Assembly: GCA_958496175.1 (NCBI GenBank) | Contig: OY292274.1 | Coordinates: 61,824,630-61,888,629 of the forward strand | Direction of reading: 5' to 3' | Source: Sisyra terminalis | Lineage: Eukaryota; Arthropoda; Insecta; Neuroptera; Sisyridae | Length of the DNA: 64,000 nt | Shown here: one piece after another, positions 34,270-44,105 of the stretch | Position numbering within the stretch: position 1 is the first letter of the stretch | How the letters are laid out: every line of letters starts with the position of its first letter | Notes under the pieces: generated by a model | What the model was told of the DNA's origin: nothing | What the model saw: the letters and a program-made list of their open reading frames with translations, nothing else | Database searches by the model: none | Translations under genes and position numbers: made by a program

Positions 34270-34720
34270 TAGGTCAGGTATTTGCACCTGCTTATTAATT
34301 CAATGTACGCCACGAAGAGAACGTCGTTAATTTATACATTTTGATAAATATACCCTCAAATGTATTTTCTTCATACTCGTAACAGTCGTAACACGTAAAA
34401 AAATGGCCGCGCTTGGGAAAATGGTGGAAAAAGCTCCCGATTTGAGGTCGACTCGAGAGCTTTTTTGTTTCTTTGTTTTACGTCGTGATTTATGTAAGGC
34501 AGGTTTTTATTTGGAAATCATATATTTGGGCGGCGACAATTTTTTTTTTAATTCAATGTAATAAAATTATCATATTGACATGTGTTTATGGCAGCAGCCG
34601 GCTGGTCGCGTGGCGCAGGTGTCGGGACCCATTTGCCCCACCTCGACTTAAGTATCGAATTCTACGTACAGAAATCTCATTACAAGAAGTTACCATAAGA
34701 AAAAAATGAGCCCTCGAGAC
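34270..34720. promoter_or_regulatory. E-box block downstream of ASH, candidate enhancer
   Basis: Two proneural-type E-boxes lie within 340 bp: GCACCTGC at 34284-34291 (complement GCAGGTGC) and GCAGGTGT at 34615-34622. The latter matches the Achaete/Scute-Daughterless consensus GCAGSTGK exactly. The surrounding sequence at 34400-34450 and 34590-34680 is G+C-rich for the window and not repetitive. Drosophila sensory precursor enhancers of AS-C genes carry such E-boxes for auto-regulation. Function here is inferred. Confidence 0.4.
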
Positions 34721-35373
34721 TTACGTTAGACAGAAATTGAGCAAATACGCAAAAAATCCGTCCCCTAGTTCCACGTATCAACAAACGTTTTTTTTTTCTC
34801 TCCACCAATATTGAAATTCAAAATTTGTTAACAATGTCAGTACAATAGTTAACGCATTCACCACTCGTTTGTGTGTTGAAAAAAAAATGCAATGTGTAAA
34901 AAATATTCCAGTCAATGTAAATTTATGTAAAATCCTAACGATACGCATATATACTGTTTGCTCAGTTTCGTAATTTCGTAAATAAATTCGATTTTCTGGG
35001 ACAATATGTTTTGTTGGCTCAACCTTCGATTTTTTTCCCATTTATCAATTCAAGTCTCTTTCTCTTGATCATTATTCATTTCGTCAAATCAGACGATAAA
35101 TTCTCGACGAAAACATTCATGATTCGAATCAAAACCAACGTTTTTACGTTGCATCATTTAATCTAAATTATTTGCACATTTCATCCTATGTTCACTATTT
35201 TTTTTCTATAATAACCCTAACAGGATATACAAAAAGCCTCATTTGATATTATTAAGTTAGTTTTTACCTCACAACTATTCTCATTTTTGAATTACCGAAA
35301 CTTTTTCAAATATTTCAGCGAAACATAATTTGCCCCAAATTCAACGAACCTAAAAAAAAAGCTTTGTAAAAAC
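34721..35373. other. AT-rich intergenic DNA, nothing recognised
   Basis: The 87-codon open stretch on the minus strand (34778-35041) has no recognisable domain. Confidence 0.35.
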
Positions 35374-35470
35374 CACTGGCGGCTTCTCAATGCAGTTAAG
35401 CAAGGCATCGTTTTTCTTGGCATAAATTGAAAATTTCCTCCACAAAATTATTTTTTCAGAGCCGCCACTG
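35374..35470. mobile_element. Small MITE, 97 bp, hAT-like ends
   Basis: CACTGGCGGCTTCT on the left pairs with the right end, whose complement reads CAGTGGCGGCTCTG. The ends resemble hAT TIRs, but no clear 8-bp target duplication flanks them (GTAAAAAC against GAATAAAA). Confidence 0.5.
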
Positions 35471-35549
35471 GAATAAAAAAAAAATGCGTTGAGTTTCAAA
35501 TTTAATGCAAGCTTAGTCGAGGGCATTTTTGTTTGAAATTTATCATCCC

Positions 35550-35990
35550 TTAAAAGTTCATTTACGACCGAGTGCCATTAGGACTATAGACGAATTGAAG
35601 CATTATAAGGTTTTAATCTGCTTAAATTTTTAAATAGTCGAATTTATATGCGAACGCATAGTCTCGCCCGAAACCGTTACAGCTGCCATTGTTTGATTAT
35701 CACCTAGCGACAAAAAGTTTTGATCCTTGACAACGTGGCAAGTGGGATGAAAAACAAAATGCATTAACCAAAACCAGTGTATGGATATGTATTACGTACA
35801 AAAACCTTATTTCCTGTTGCGCTTAAGAGCCTTCGTACACATGCAAGGGTATGTTCCTCCCCGGTGCACAATTAAATAGTGCACGAAATTCAAAGCCTGC
35901 TCACCCCATATTGAATTTTAAGGGATGCAGGAAGTGGGTGGAATACACAGCGAATACGGAACTATAAAAATCTTTTGATTTCAGGATTAT
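35550..35990. promoter_or_regulatory. Candidate non-coding regulatory block with E-box
   Basis: This is higher-complexity sequence with no repeat match in the window. The minus strand carries GCAGCTGT at 35679-35686, another exact GCAGSTGK match. It lies 6.5 kb downstream of the ASH stop. No coding potential was seen. Confidence 0.3.
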
Positions 35991-36639
35991 TATCATTTAT
36001 TTTATATACGGAGAAATAAAACGGTGAGAGCAGCTTTTTTCCATTGAGAAAACAAATAGAAATAAACGCAACAAGTTTATGGATGGAAATGTTTTCGAGG
36101 CATAAATATCCGCTCACTTGAAAATATCAAATTGTTCGCTTTATAATTTCTCTTTATCATTGTGTTATGATTTTATTATTGTTAATATCGGTGGAGAAGA
36201 GAATAAAGAATATATTTTATAGACACACGTCGCAGATAGATGTTATAGGTCTTAAGGCGTTTCCTAGCCGAAGGATATCATTAAAAAACCAACCATAAAA
36301 AAGACTAATAACACGGCATAGAGAAAAAAATCCAAGAAATTTTTATTCCTAATAATAAAACCAATCGTTAAAATATCGATGAATTGACAAAAAATTTAAA
36401 AAGAGCCATGAGAATTGCAATGTGCCTTTAAAATTATTTGCAATTTCTGAAAAAATTTCCAAAAGCTAATTTTATTCATAGCTTTTTTCAATTTTACTTT
36501 ACTGTTGTGTTACCATACATGATCCATTAAAAATTGCATTACAATGTACATATTCAGAAAATGATTTATTTATAGAATTCATAAAGCTTTATTCAGATTG
36601 GCCCAAAAGACGCGAAGCAATTTTAATCAGTTTTTTTTA

Positions 36640-37254
36640 TTAATTTAAGGCATAAAAGAAAGGACACGACTTGGAGTTGTTTTTTTATACGAAATATAAT
36701 AACTTTTAAATTTCTTCCATTTTCCAAACCGTACTAATGAGTTCTTTCGACTATATGATCTATGATCTATATGATACTATATGATCCTTTACAGCTCCTA
36801 ATGGCTCTCTGGTTCTTTTGCCCTAATTTCGGTATAAATAATTTTCTCGATTTGTGGAAAGCTTTCAGGTACGCCTGAAGGCTTTTAGTCTTCAGGTATC
36901 CACATAAAAAAATCAGGAGCTATGAGGTCCCCAGATTACGGCGGATAATTCAAGGTACGGTGGATAATCTGTAAATTTTAATTTCTCAACTATTAGAATA
37001 TTGTACGGATAAAGATGTAATACCTGTAAAATCAGCTGTAATAAGATTCGTTAAGTTGTGCAGCTTTCCTCCGAGTCGACGGTTCTGGGTCTTCTTCAAC
37101 ATTACTCCTCGCAAAATCCACTTTTATTTCTGTCCTAGATGTTCCTGGTATGTAGAAGGTCATCTACAGAATTCGGTAGCTCAAAACAATCCATTAAACG
37201 TCGAATTATTGTCTCCAAGGATGCATTTCTAACGTTAAAGTGACGATAATATGC
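36640..37254 (-). pseudogene. Mariner-like (Tc1/mariner superfamily) transposase relic, internally deleted
   Basis: Read on the minus strand from 37254, the helix-turn-helix region is clear in one frame: AYYRHFNVRNASLETIIRRL, then FELPNSVDDL. After a frameshift come SRTEIKVDFARSNVEEDPEP and RRKAAQLN, and after another shift LILQVLHLYPYNILIVEKLK followed by TDYPPYLE. The next match is SGDLIAPDFF near 36930-36900, which corresponds to the SPDLTAPDFFLWGY block at the last catalytic aspartate. The first two catalytic acidic residues and about 150 residues between are missing. At least two frameshifts and several stops make it dead. Terminal repeats were not found with confidence. Confidence 0.72.
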
Positions 37255-37269
37255 TTACTGCGTTCCAAC

Positions 37270-37517
37270 CAAGAGCGGATTCAGGATTTTTTTCAGGGGG
37301 GGGGGGGCACAATATCATCTTTCATTTGCAAGTGCGTGAAAAGGATCGCGAAAAAAAATCGCAATTCCAGCCAGAAATAGACTAATGTCACTAATGTTCT
37401 TTCTGTTATTTAATTCATATATTTTCACAACTTTAAAAATTTTGATTTGCTGAAAGTACGTACTGTTATGAAATCTTCACAATACACAAAAATACCTCCC
37501 CCCCAAATCTGCCTTTG
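37270..37517. mobile_element. Degenerate hAT-like MITE, 248 bp
   Basis: The ends CAAGAGCGGATTCAGG and, on the complement of the right side, CAAAGGCAGATTTGGG resemble CAGAGGCGGATTTAGG-type hAT TIRs. The flanks GTTCCAAC (37262-37269) and GTTTTAAC (37518-37525) agree in 6 of 8 bases, consistent with a decayed 8-bp target duplication. A 12-base G run follows the left end. Confidence 0.55.
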
Positions 37518-38469
37518 GTTTTAACAATTATTAATTGTTAGTTCTCACAATAAAATTGAACAAACCTTGTGCATTGCGACGTGTTGTATTTATCCATAGT
37601 AAATTTTCCCATTTGCCAAGTACAACTCCTGAAAAAAGAAAAGTTTATTATTAAAAAAGCTACAAGAAGTTCAAAGCTCTTCGTGATTTACGGGCCATTC
37701 TGTAGTTGTTAATTGTTTATAAAAACCCATTACTAACCCCTAAATCATATTAAAATTGTAGACCATTCATTTAAGTAAATTATAAGAAATTAGTTTTATA
37801 TTTTCCATATTATATTAATTTTTTTTCACAAAAACCAATTGAAATCTGCAACTTCTGGGGTCTTAGTATTTCATTAGGGCCTACATACCTACAAAGTATC
37901 AATGAAATAACTTTCAGAGATCGATTCACCTATACTTCTAGGTCATTTAAGAAATATATTCACTTAGAGTAAATTTTAAACAGAAATATTGAATTAATGT
38001 TCAAAAAAAAGGGTTTTTTTTTTGACTTACTACCCTTGATAAGTATTTCGATTGCCATTCCTTCTCATAGGCTAGAAAGTATTAGGAGAATTACGTATCT
38101 AAGACAATATGATCGAAAAACATTTTTTTTTTTAAATATTCTGAAGTGTTTGGGGATTAAACTGAATTCTTCCGGAAGACAAAAATAAATCATACAACAA
38201 TTCAACGTTATTTCTTTTTTTGTATTTTACTTTCATTTTACATGATCGGAAATTGATACTGGGCCTCCTTGAAAGAAGATCACTGTATTATTTAATAATT
38301 TATTTATAAAAAATTGCGTTTTTTGTGAAGCAAATTGCTATGTAACAATTTTGATGGTTTGCAGTCCAAAAGTAGCAATAATTTATGAGAAAATTTCCAC
38401 CATAAAAAGTTCAATCTGAAACGATAAACCTATCAATTTTCAATTCTATTTATTTTAACTAATTGATAA
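37518..38469. other. AT-rich intergenic DNA, nothing recognised
   Basis: No repeat, terminal repeat or coding motif was identified. Confidence 0.35.
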
Positions 38470-39330
38470 AGCGCACAGTTCCGCTCTAAGGGTTTGTCTC
38501 AAATCCCATCCCTTTGTCGGTGCCATTTGACTAAGCTCACATGACAACCGATATGTTGTGGACCACCCCTGTTACGCAATATTATCCCAAACGTCCAGCA
38601 GTAGCAGCCACAGCTCAGGCATTCGAATCTAATCATTAAAAATTAGAGATTTTATAGCTAATGTATTTGGGTCATAAAACCAAAATCGAATCAACCATTT
38701 GTAGATTAGTGCATATTTGTTTGGCTTCGACGAAAAAATCCACTGAAATTAGATAAAAATGCAGCACTCGTTTATCACTCAACCACTATCGGAATTTTAA
38801 GGGTGACTTTCCCAATCCGATAATTAAGTGTCGTCAAAGTTGGTCGAGACAAACGTTTCCCGTTTGACTTTGTTTCGCCGAACGAAATCTTATCGATTTT
38901 TTTTTTAACTATTGGCAAAAGTCTTTTAATTAAAGCAAAACTGGGCTACTGTTTTCCAAAATCATTTCCACCTAAATTGAGTTATTAAACGTAACGCTTC
39001 GTTACCTCGCCAACTAGAAGCGGTTCAAATGAGAGTTTTAATTTCTTAATTTCAATCAAATGGAAAGCATTCAACCTCGACTAGCGATTTTTGTGTGTTG
39101 AATTAATTTGGTCTTATCACTAATGAATTTAATTAATGATTAATTAATGAATCTCGCGAGCGATAAATAAATCATTCGAAGCATCCATCAGTTAATGAGT
39201 CGATGGTTAATATTGAGAATAAATAATTATAAGTATAATCATTGCGTGGCGCTCTGTGGTGCACGTTATGAATAATAATTCGAAGCTTTTGCAATCGTTA
39301 TTTTGATCGAGAATTTTTTCATTAGAGTGA
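38470..39330. promoter_or_regulatory. Candidate conserved non-coding block
   Basis: This is a non-repetitive region. Positions 38470-38640 are G+C-richer, and 39040-39330 hold dense TTAATTAA/TAATGA homeodomain-type cores. No ORF of interest was found. The regulatory call rests on complexity and motif density only. Confidence 0.28.
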
Positions 39331-40690
39331 ATGTATTATACACATATTTCAGAGTAGGTATCTATATTGAAAGAGAATCACATTTATGAGCATTGAACAG
39401 GTTTTACTAGACTTGCATTATAAGTACCTGAAACACTGAGCATTCGTAAATTTTGCTTCGTAAAAGTTGTTTAATAATCGAAAATTTTCGACGTGACATT
39501 TCGGCAACTCAACGCAATGTACACATTTTAACTTCTCCATAGATTACTAAAGGTTTGTGAACTCTCGTATCTAAAAGAGAAAAATTCTTTTAGTAAAATG
39601 GAACTTAAATTATATAAATACTAGTAGTTGCCCGTTGCATTCGCAACTAAAGGTTTTATCTTAATAAAATGTTTAATATGAGATAATGTAGAGTTAATCA
39701 ACAATCAAAATTTTAAATTTAATAATCAAAGTGTTGTTAATATAAAAAAAGTTTATCTAAAATTATATTAAGAAATAAAATATAAAGTGTTTTTTTTTTA
39801 TATCATTTTAATACCATTTCAAATAACGTCATTTCACTAAATTAGAATGAAAGTTTAATACTTATGTAGTACTTATACCAAATAGGCGATTTTAAATTTT
39901 GGTTCGTTTTTCAACAATCAAACTTTTTAAAATCTAATTTATTTTATGAACCAATGGTTGTGGTCTGGAGTAATTATACATTCGGCTGAAAAGCATTAAG
40001 GTAGCAATTTTTTGCCATATACTTCACTGTCAATTCAAATATAAAATCTTCTATACTATTTTTTTTTTGGTATTTAGAACAATTTAAAAACCAATTATTG
40101 TTATTGAAAATAAATAATATATTCGAATTTACTTGCACGCTTTCCATCTATGTCCAACAATTTTGTATGTACAACGTCTAAATGTGCAAAATCAAATAGA
40201 TTTTTAGTCATGCTAACTAAAATAAAAAAGATCATTATTTTTTTTCGTTTTACATTGTATTTTCAAATATAAGTGCACATTTGTGTCGATGAAATTTGGA
40301 AAGGGTTTTCCATATACGATGCAGATTTATAATAAGAAAGGGTTTTTGAAAATTCCTCCCCTAAAAGAGTGAAAAACGGTAGCAAAGTTTGTAGGGGATA
40401 ACGATTAATAAACAATCGAAATTTCAAATTTAATAATCAATCAAAGTCCGTTAAAAGCGAAACGTTTTTTCTGCTTAATAAAAAACAAAGTTGATCTATT
40501 ATTAGAAACAAAAACTTTGGGTCTGCTTAAAAATTTAAACTCTGATAAGTAGAAATATCTGAAAAGATTAACTTAAGTTCATAAGTTAGCATTATGTTTT
40601 TTGGCTTTCATATATTGTAAACCTGAAAATATTGTAAAATCCGAAATGCGTATTCACAAATAAATACATTAGTGAGTGAGTACCTCTAAG
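39331..40690. other. AT-rich intergenic DNA with an interspersed-repeat fragment
   Basis: The word TAGTAGTTGCCCGTTGCATTC at about 39625-39645 and the following AAAGGTTTTA resemble the head of common insect interspersed repeats. Boundaries could not be set. Confidence 0.3.
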
Positions 40691-40694
40691 GTTT

Positions 40695-40930
40695 ATAAAT
40701 TACACAGGTTGCCCCATTGGAAAAAAAATTACGTCGTACGAAGAATTTTGAAATTTGAATCAGTCTGAAGATATGCACGAATTTCTTCTGGATACGTCAC
40801 ATGGCGTATGACGCCACCTGTGTAGTTTAAAAACCTTGGAGTACCCCTACCAACGTTTTGAATGCGTAAGTGGGGATAACAGAGCGCATGCGCATAGCCC
40901 ATTCTGCACGGATGCACGGCAAGATAACCA
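40695..40930. other. Unassigned higher-complexity block with short inverted repeat
   Basis: TAAATTACACAGGT (40695-40708) is inverted at about 40817-40830 (ACCTGTGTAGTTTA). The block is G+C-richer than its flanks, and a 62-codon open stretch runs on the minus strand (40729-40917). The peptide includes GYAHALCYPHLRIQNVGRG and is not recognised. It could be a transposon fragment or a small exon. Confidence 0.28.
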
Positions 40931-41183
40931 ATTTATATATAAGATGACATGTTCTGTTATATCATTGTTCTGATTTGTCATAGTACCTTCTAAACAGTGA
41001 TTTATTTACTATTGAAAATCATATGTACCTATTTCAAATGACATTGAAAAAGTTAAATTGCCTATATTTTGTTAAACTTTGCATTTACAAAAAAATCGCG
41101 AACCTACGACAACAAAATCAAAATTAAGTCACTAATCTGCCATATGGCTAATTGAGACTATAAAAATTATAAAAAATCTATTA

Positions 41184-41573
41184 ATGATCGATTTTCAAAC
41201 GATGGCGTTCATAAAAAATCAAAACAAAACCAAAAAAATATGCCCCAAGTGTGGCATGCAAAGTCCACCTGTTCGTGAAATTATTTGGCAAAAAACCTCA
41301 TCTCTATATAACACCTATCGAAAAATAAATATAAAAAAAAAACCTGAAATATTCAATAATAGAAATAGACACACATTCATTAAGGTGAGAATAAAGATGT
41401 TAAACGATGTCATTATTTTCAAATCCTTTCAAAAACACCGCCCGATTAGAATTTCGCACACACCACAAATCCAAACGCGATTTAGACAAATTCCTGAATT
41501 GAATCCTTTGGCTTGCCATCTTTCAACCGAATTGTTGAAATTATATCTATTTTTATACACAAAACAACAGTAA
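41184..41573 (+). other. Unassigned 129-codon open stretch
   Basis: This is the longest ORF outside ASH. It starts at an ATG and contains KKICPKCGMQSPPVREIIWQ, a CxxC pair without a partner, then basic lysine-rich sequence from A-rich DNA. No known domain was seen, and the opposite strand is also open at 41429-41671. It is probably a chance ORF; the sequence at 41400-41700 is of higher complexity and may be conserved non-coding DNA. Confidence 0.25.
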
Positions 41574-42114
41574 TAATAAGCATTCGTTTCAATTGGAACA
41601 GGTCCTAATTCAACATCCGATCGAGACTTTTTGAAGACGAATTGGTGTTGCGTGTTTTTCAAATGCGGCACGTAATCACGAGAATATTATTGTAGTAAAT
41701 TGCACAAGTAAAAATAAGGAAGGTAGTTAGGTACAAAAGAGCCACACATATTACCTACAATTTGCCGTGGATCCAACGAAAAAAAAACCAACATTAACTT
41801 TGATTTGAGTCGAGAAAATCAAATTCAGGGGTTTGTAATGAAAGAAATAAAATCAGAGAAAGAAAAATTGGTTTGTTAAGTTAAGTAAGATCATCCAATT
41901 GTCGAATGAAAAATGGCTAATTTGTAACTTGAAGATAAAATCTGTTAATAGATCTATACTTGCGTGTATGTAAGTAGATTAAAAATATGTTCTTTAGTCA
42001 TTAATAAATTATGACTAATAACACATTTACAGGAAAAAAGAAATGATAAACATTTTATGAAGATTATAGATGAGTACTTGAAGAAAAAATTAGTGTACTT
42101 TAAATAGTTAAAAA
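41574..42114. other. AT-rich intergenic DNA, nothing recognised
   Basis: No repeat or coding motif was recognised. Confidence 0.35.
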
Positions 42115-42187
42115 CAAGAAGACAATTCAGGTTATTTAAGATCTTTTTTAAATTAAAAGATCTTAAATAACTTGAATTGTCTTCTTA
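42115..42187. repeat. Near-perfect 73-bp palindrome
   Basis: AAGAAGACAATTCAGG and TTATTTAAGATCTTTT pair with the complement AAAAGATCTTAAATAA and CTTGAATTGTCTTCTT across a centre of about 9 bases. The arms pair at one or two mismatches over about 32 bp. No other copy was seen in the window. Confidence 0.75.
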
Positions 42188-43189
42188 TTTAAAAAAATAA
42201 AAGCTTAGATCTGAATTTTATCATCTAGTAGTTAAAAACATTAATGAATGAATTTGGTTCGAAAGTTTTAACTAAAAGCATATCTCTCATCTTTATAAGA
42301 TAAAATTCGTATTACTTTTTAACTTTACTCTACCCGAATTGTATTTAGGGAAGAAAATTTAAAATTTTTGTCAAAATTTTAAAGAAAGATGATAAAATGG
42401 TGAAAATTAAATGATAGGATCGAGTCACTAATGTAGAATTGATGAAATGAGTCAACGAGGAAAGAACTACCATTGATATGGAGACAAAAAGAAAAGCTAA
42501 TTAAGTGGATCAAATTCTGAGAGAAAAAGAATTTATACTTTACACTATGGAAAAGGGAACTGGAAGAAAATAGGACGAAGACGAACTGAGGTTCGGGATT
42601 TTTTTTAATCGAGTAATGGGTTTCACTAATTTGAAGAATCTTGCCTTGGATAGACGACGCTGGAGGGAAAAATTCATCCTCACGGAAAATTAAACTTGTC
42701 GTTAGGAGGAAAACTGAAAAAAAAGACAAAATTAGTCATTTTTTCTTTGAAATTTTCATGTTTTAGGTCAAAATATACAATTGGAATTTGGAATGATATA
42801 ATCTACAAAGTATGACAAAATTGAGACATACTTAATGTCTGAGACAAAATTAGTCGTTTTGTGTTAAATTTTATAAATTATTTGAAATAGAATATTAAGG
42901 ATATTTTTACAATAATCTACATTAATCAAGCAGCTTAGTATGCAAGAAAAAAAAACAAAATGAAGAACCAGAATGTTGTGTTTTTTTTTACATAAAATTA
43001 TTTTTTTCTAATATACGAAGTTTTAATTTTAAACTAATAATATAATCAATAACATAAGCTAATATCGGATTATTTGATTATTTTAAGCATGCAAATATGC
43101 ACTCAAAAGGGCGAAATATCCACGGTAAAAAAAAACCTTTAGATATTATTAGAATGTATGTTTATTTTCACATTATAATTATCTTTAAG
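42188..43189. other. AT-rich intergenic DNA, nothing recognised
   Basis: An open stretch of 116 codons on the minus strand (42379-42729) is rich in F, S and L, as expected from chance in this composition. Confidence 0.35.
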
Positions 43190-43440
43190 TATATAATTCG
43201 TCTGTACGTGTGTACAGGGCTGAACTCCTTAACCGTCAAACCTATTTTGCTGAAGCTTTTTGTGGGTATTTGAGTGGAATCCTGGATGGTTTAGATATAC
43301 AATTGGACCATATAGGTAAAAAATATGAAAAGCTGAAAATGACCTTTCGACGTTTATTGACGTTACCGGACAGAACTTGAAATTTGGCGGAATTTTCAAA
43401 GATCTCTTCAGGATCTTCACAGGTAAAGTTTGTCCGGTGC
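43190..43440. repeat. Probable interspersed repeat fragment
   Basis: Words such as GGCTGAACTCCTTAACCGTC and TTTTGCTGAAGCTTTTTGTG resemble widespread insect repeats. No second copy is in the window, so the call is tentative. Confidence 0.3.
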
Positions 43441-43739
43441 CGTTGATAAAAGCGTCAATTTTCTTTATTCTTTCAAAACTGGGCTTTTATACAAACAACT
43501 GCATTTAATTTGCCACGAACCTTTTGCGATAGTGAATTAAATTCAAAATAAATCATTAATTTCCAATATTTCCCAGGACTTGCACAAAGGAATGTTTCTA
43601 GTTTCTCAATTGCATCGAGTATATTGCTGAAATGTGTTGCAATAAAAGCAATGCTTTTTTTTTTGATTGAAGAATCCTCAAATACCATTCAAATTTTCCA
43701 TCTACTTCTTTAACGACTTCGAAATTTTCAGCATAAAAC

Positions 43740-44105
43740 AATAAAGCTTTCTACCAAGTTCCCCACCGTGTTGATATTGGTTCTGGGGGTAGTGCTACGT
43801 TTGATAGTTGCTCCATATATGCTTGTACTTGCGATGGTATTTTCAAAAACACTTTTCTTGTAGAAGTAAATTTATTAACTATACCGAATTTATTTCTAAT
43901 GATTTTCCGCAACTAGATGTAATCCGTGGGCTAAACAGGTAATGTGAAGCAATTTTGGGAAAATACTTTCAGAGCTTGACGTAAGATGGACGCGTCAACG
44001 GTATAATATAACACGCCTAACACCCATAACTACTGAAATAAGAACTGTTAATGAAAAAGTACCAGACAATACAATAACACAATAAAAATAAAATTATATA
44101 CATTA
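43740..44105 (+). repeat. Dispersed repeat R1, copy B
   Basis: This is a direct-orientation match to 3860-4235, with the same shared words (CCACCGTGTTGATAT, GTAGTGCTACGTTTGATAG, TAGATGTAATCCGTGGGCTA). It ends at AAATTATATACATTA as in copy A. No coding frame was found. Confidence 0.75.

Noticed and set aside
35366..35478. 8-bp target duplication around the small MITE at 35374
   Set aside because: GTAAAAAC and GAATAAAA do not match beyond A-richness.
37295..37306. Poly-G run as a G-quadruplex or regulatory element
   Set aside because: It is a single 12-base G run next to a hAT-like end. Similar G runs are common in such ends, and no four-tract pattern is present.
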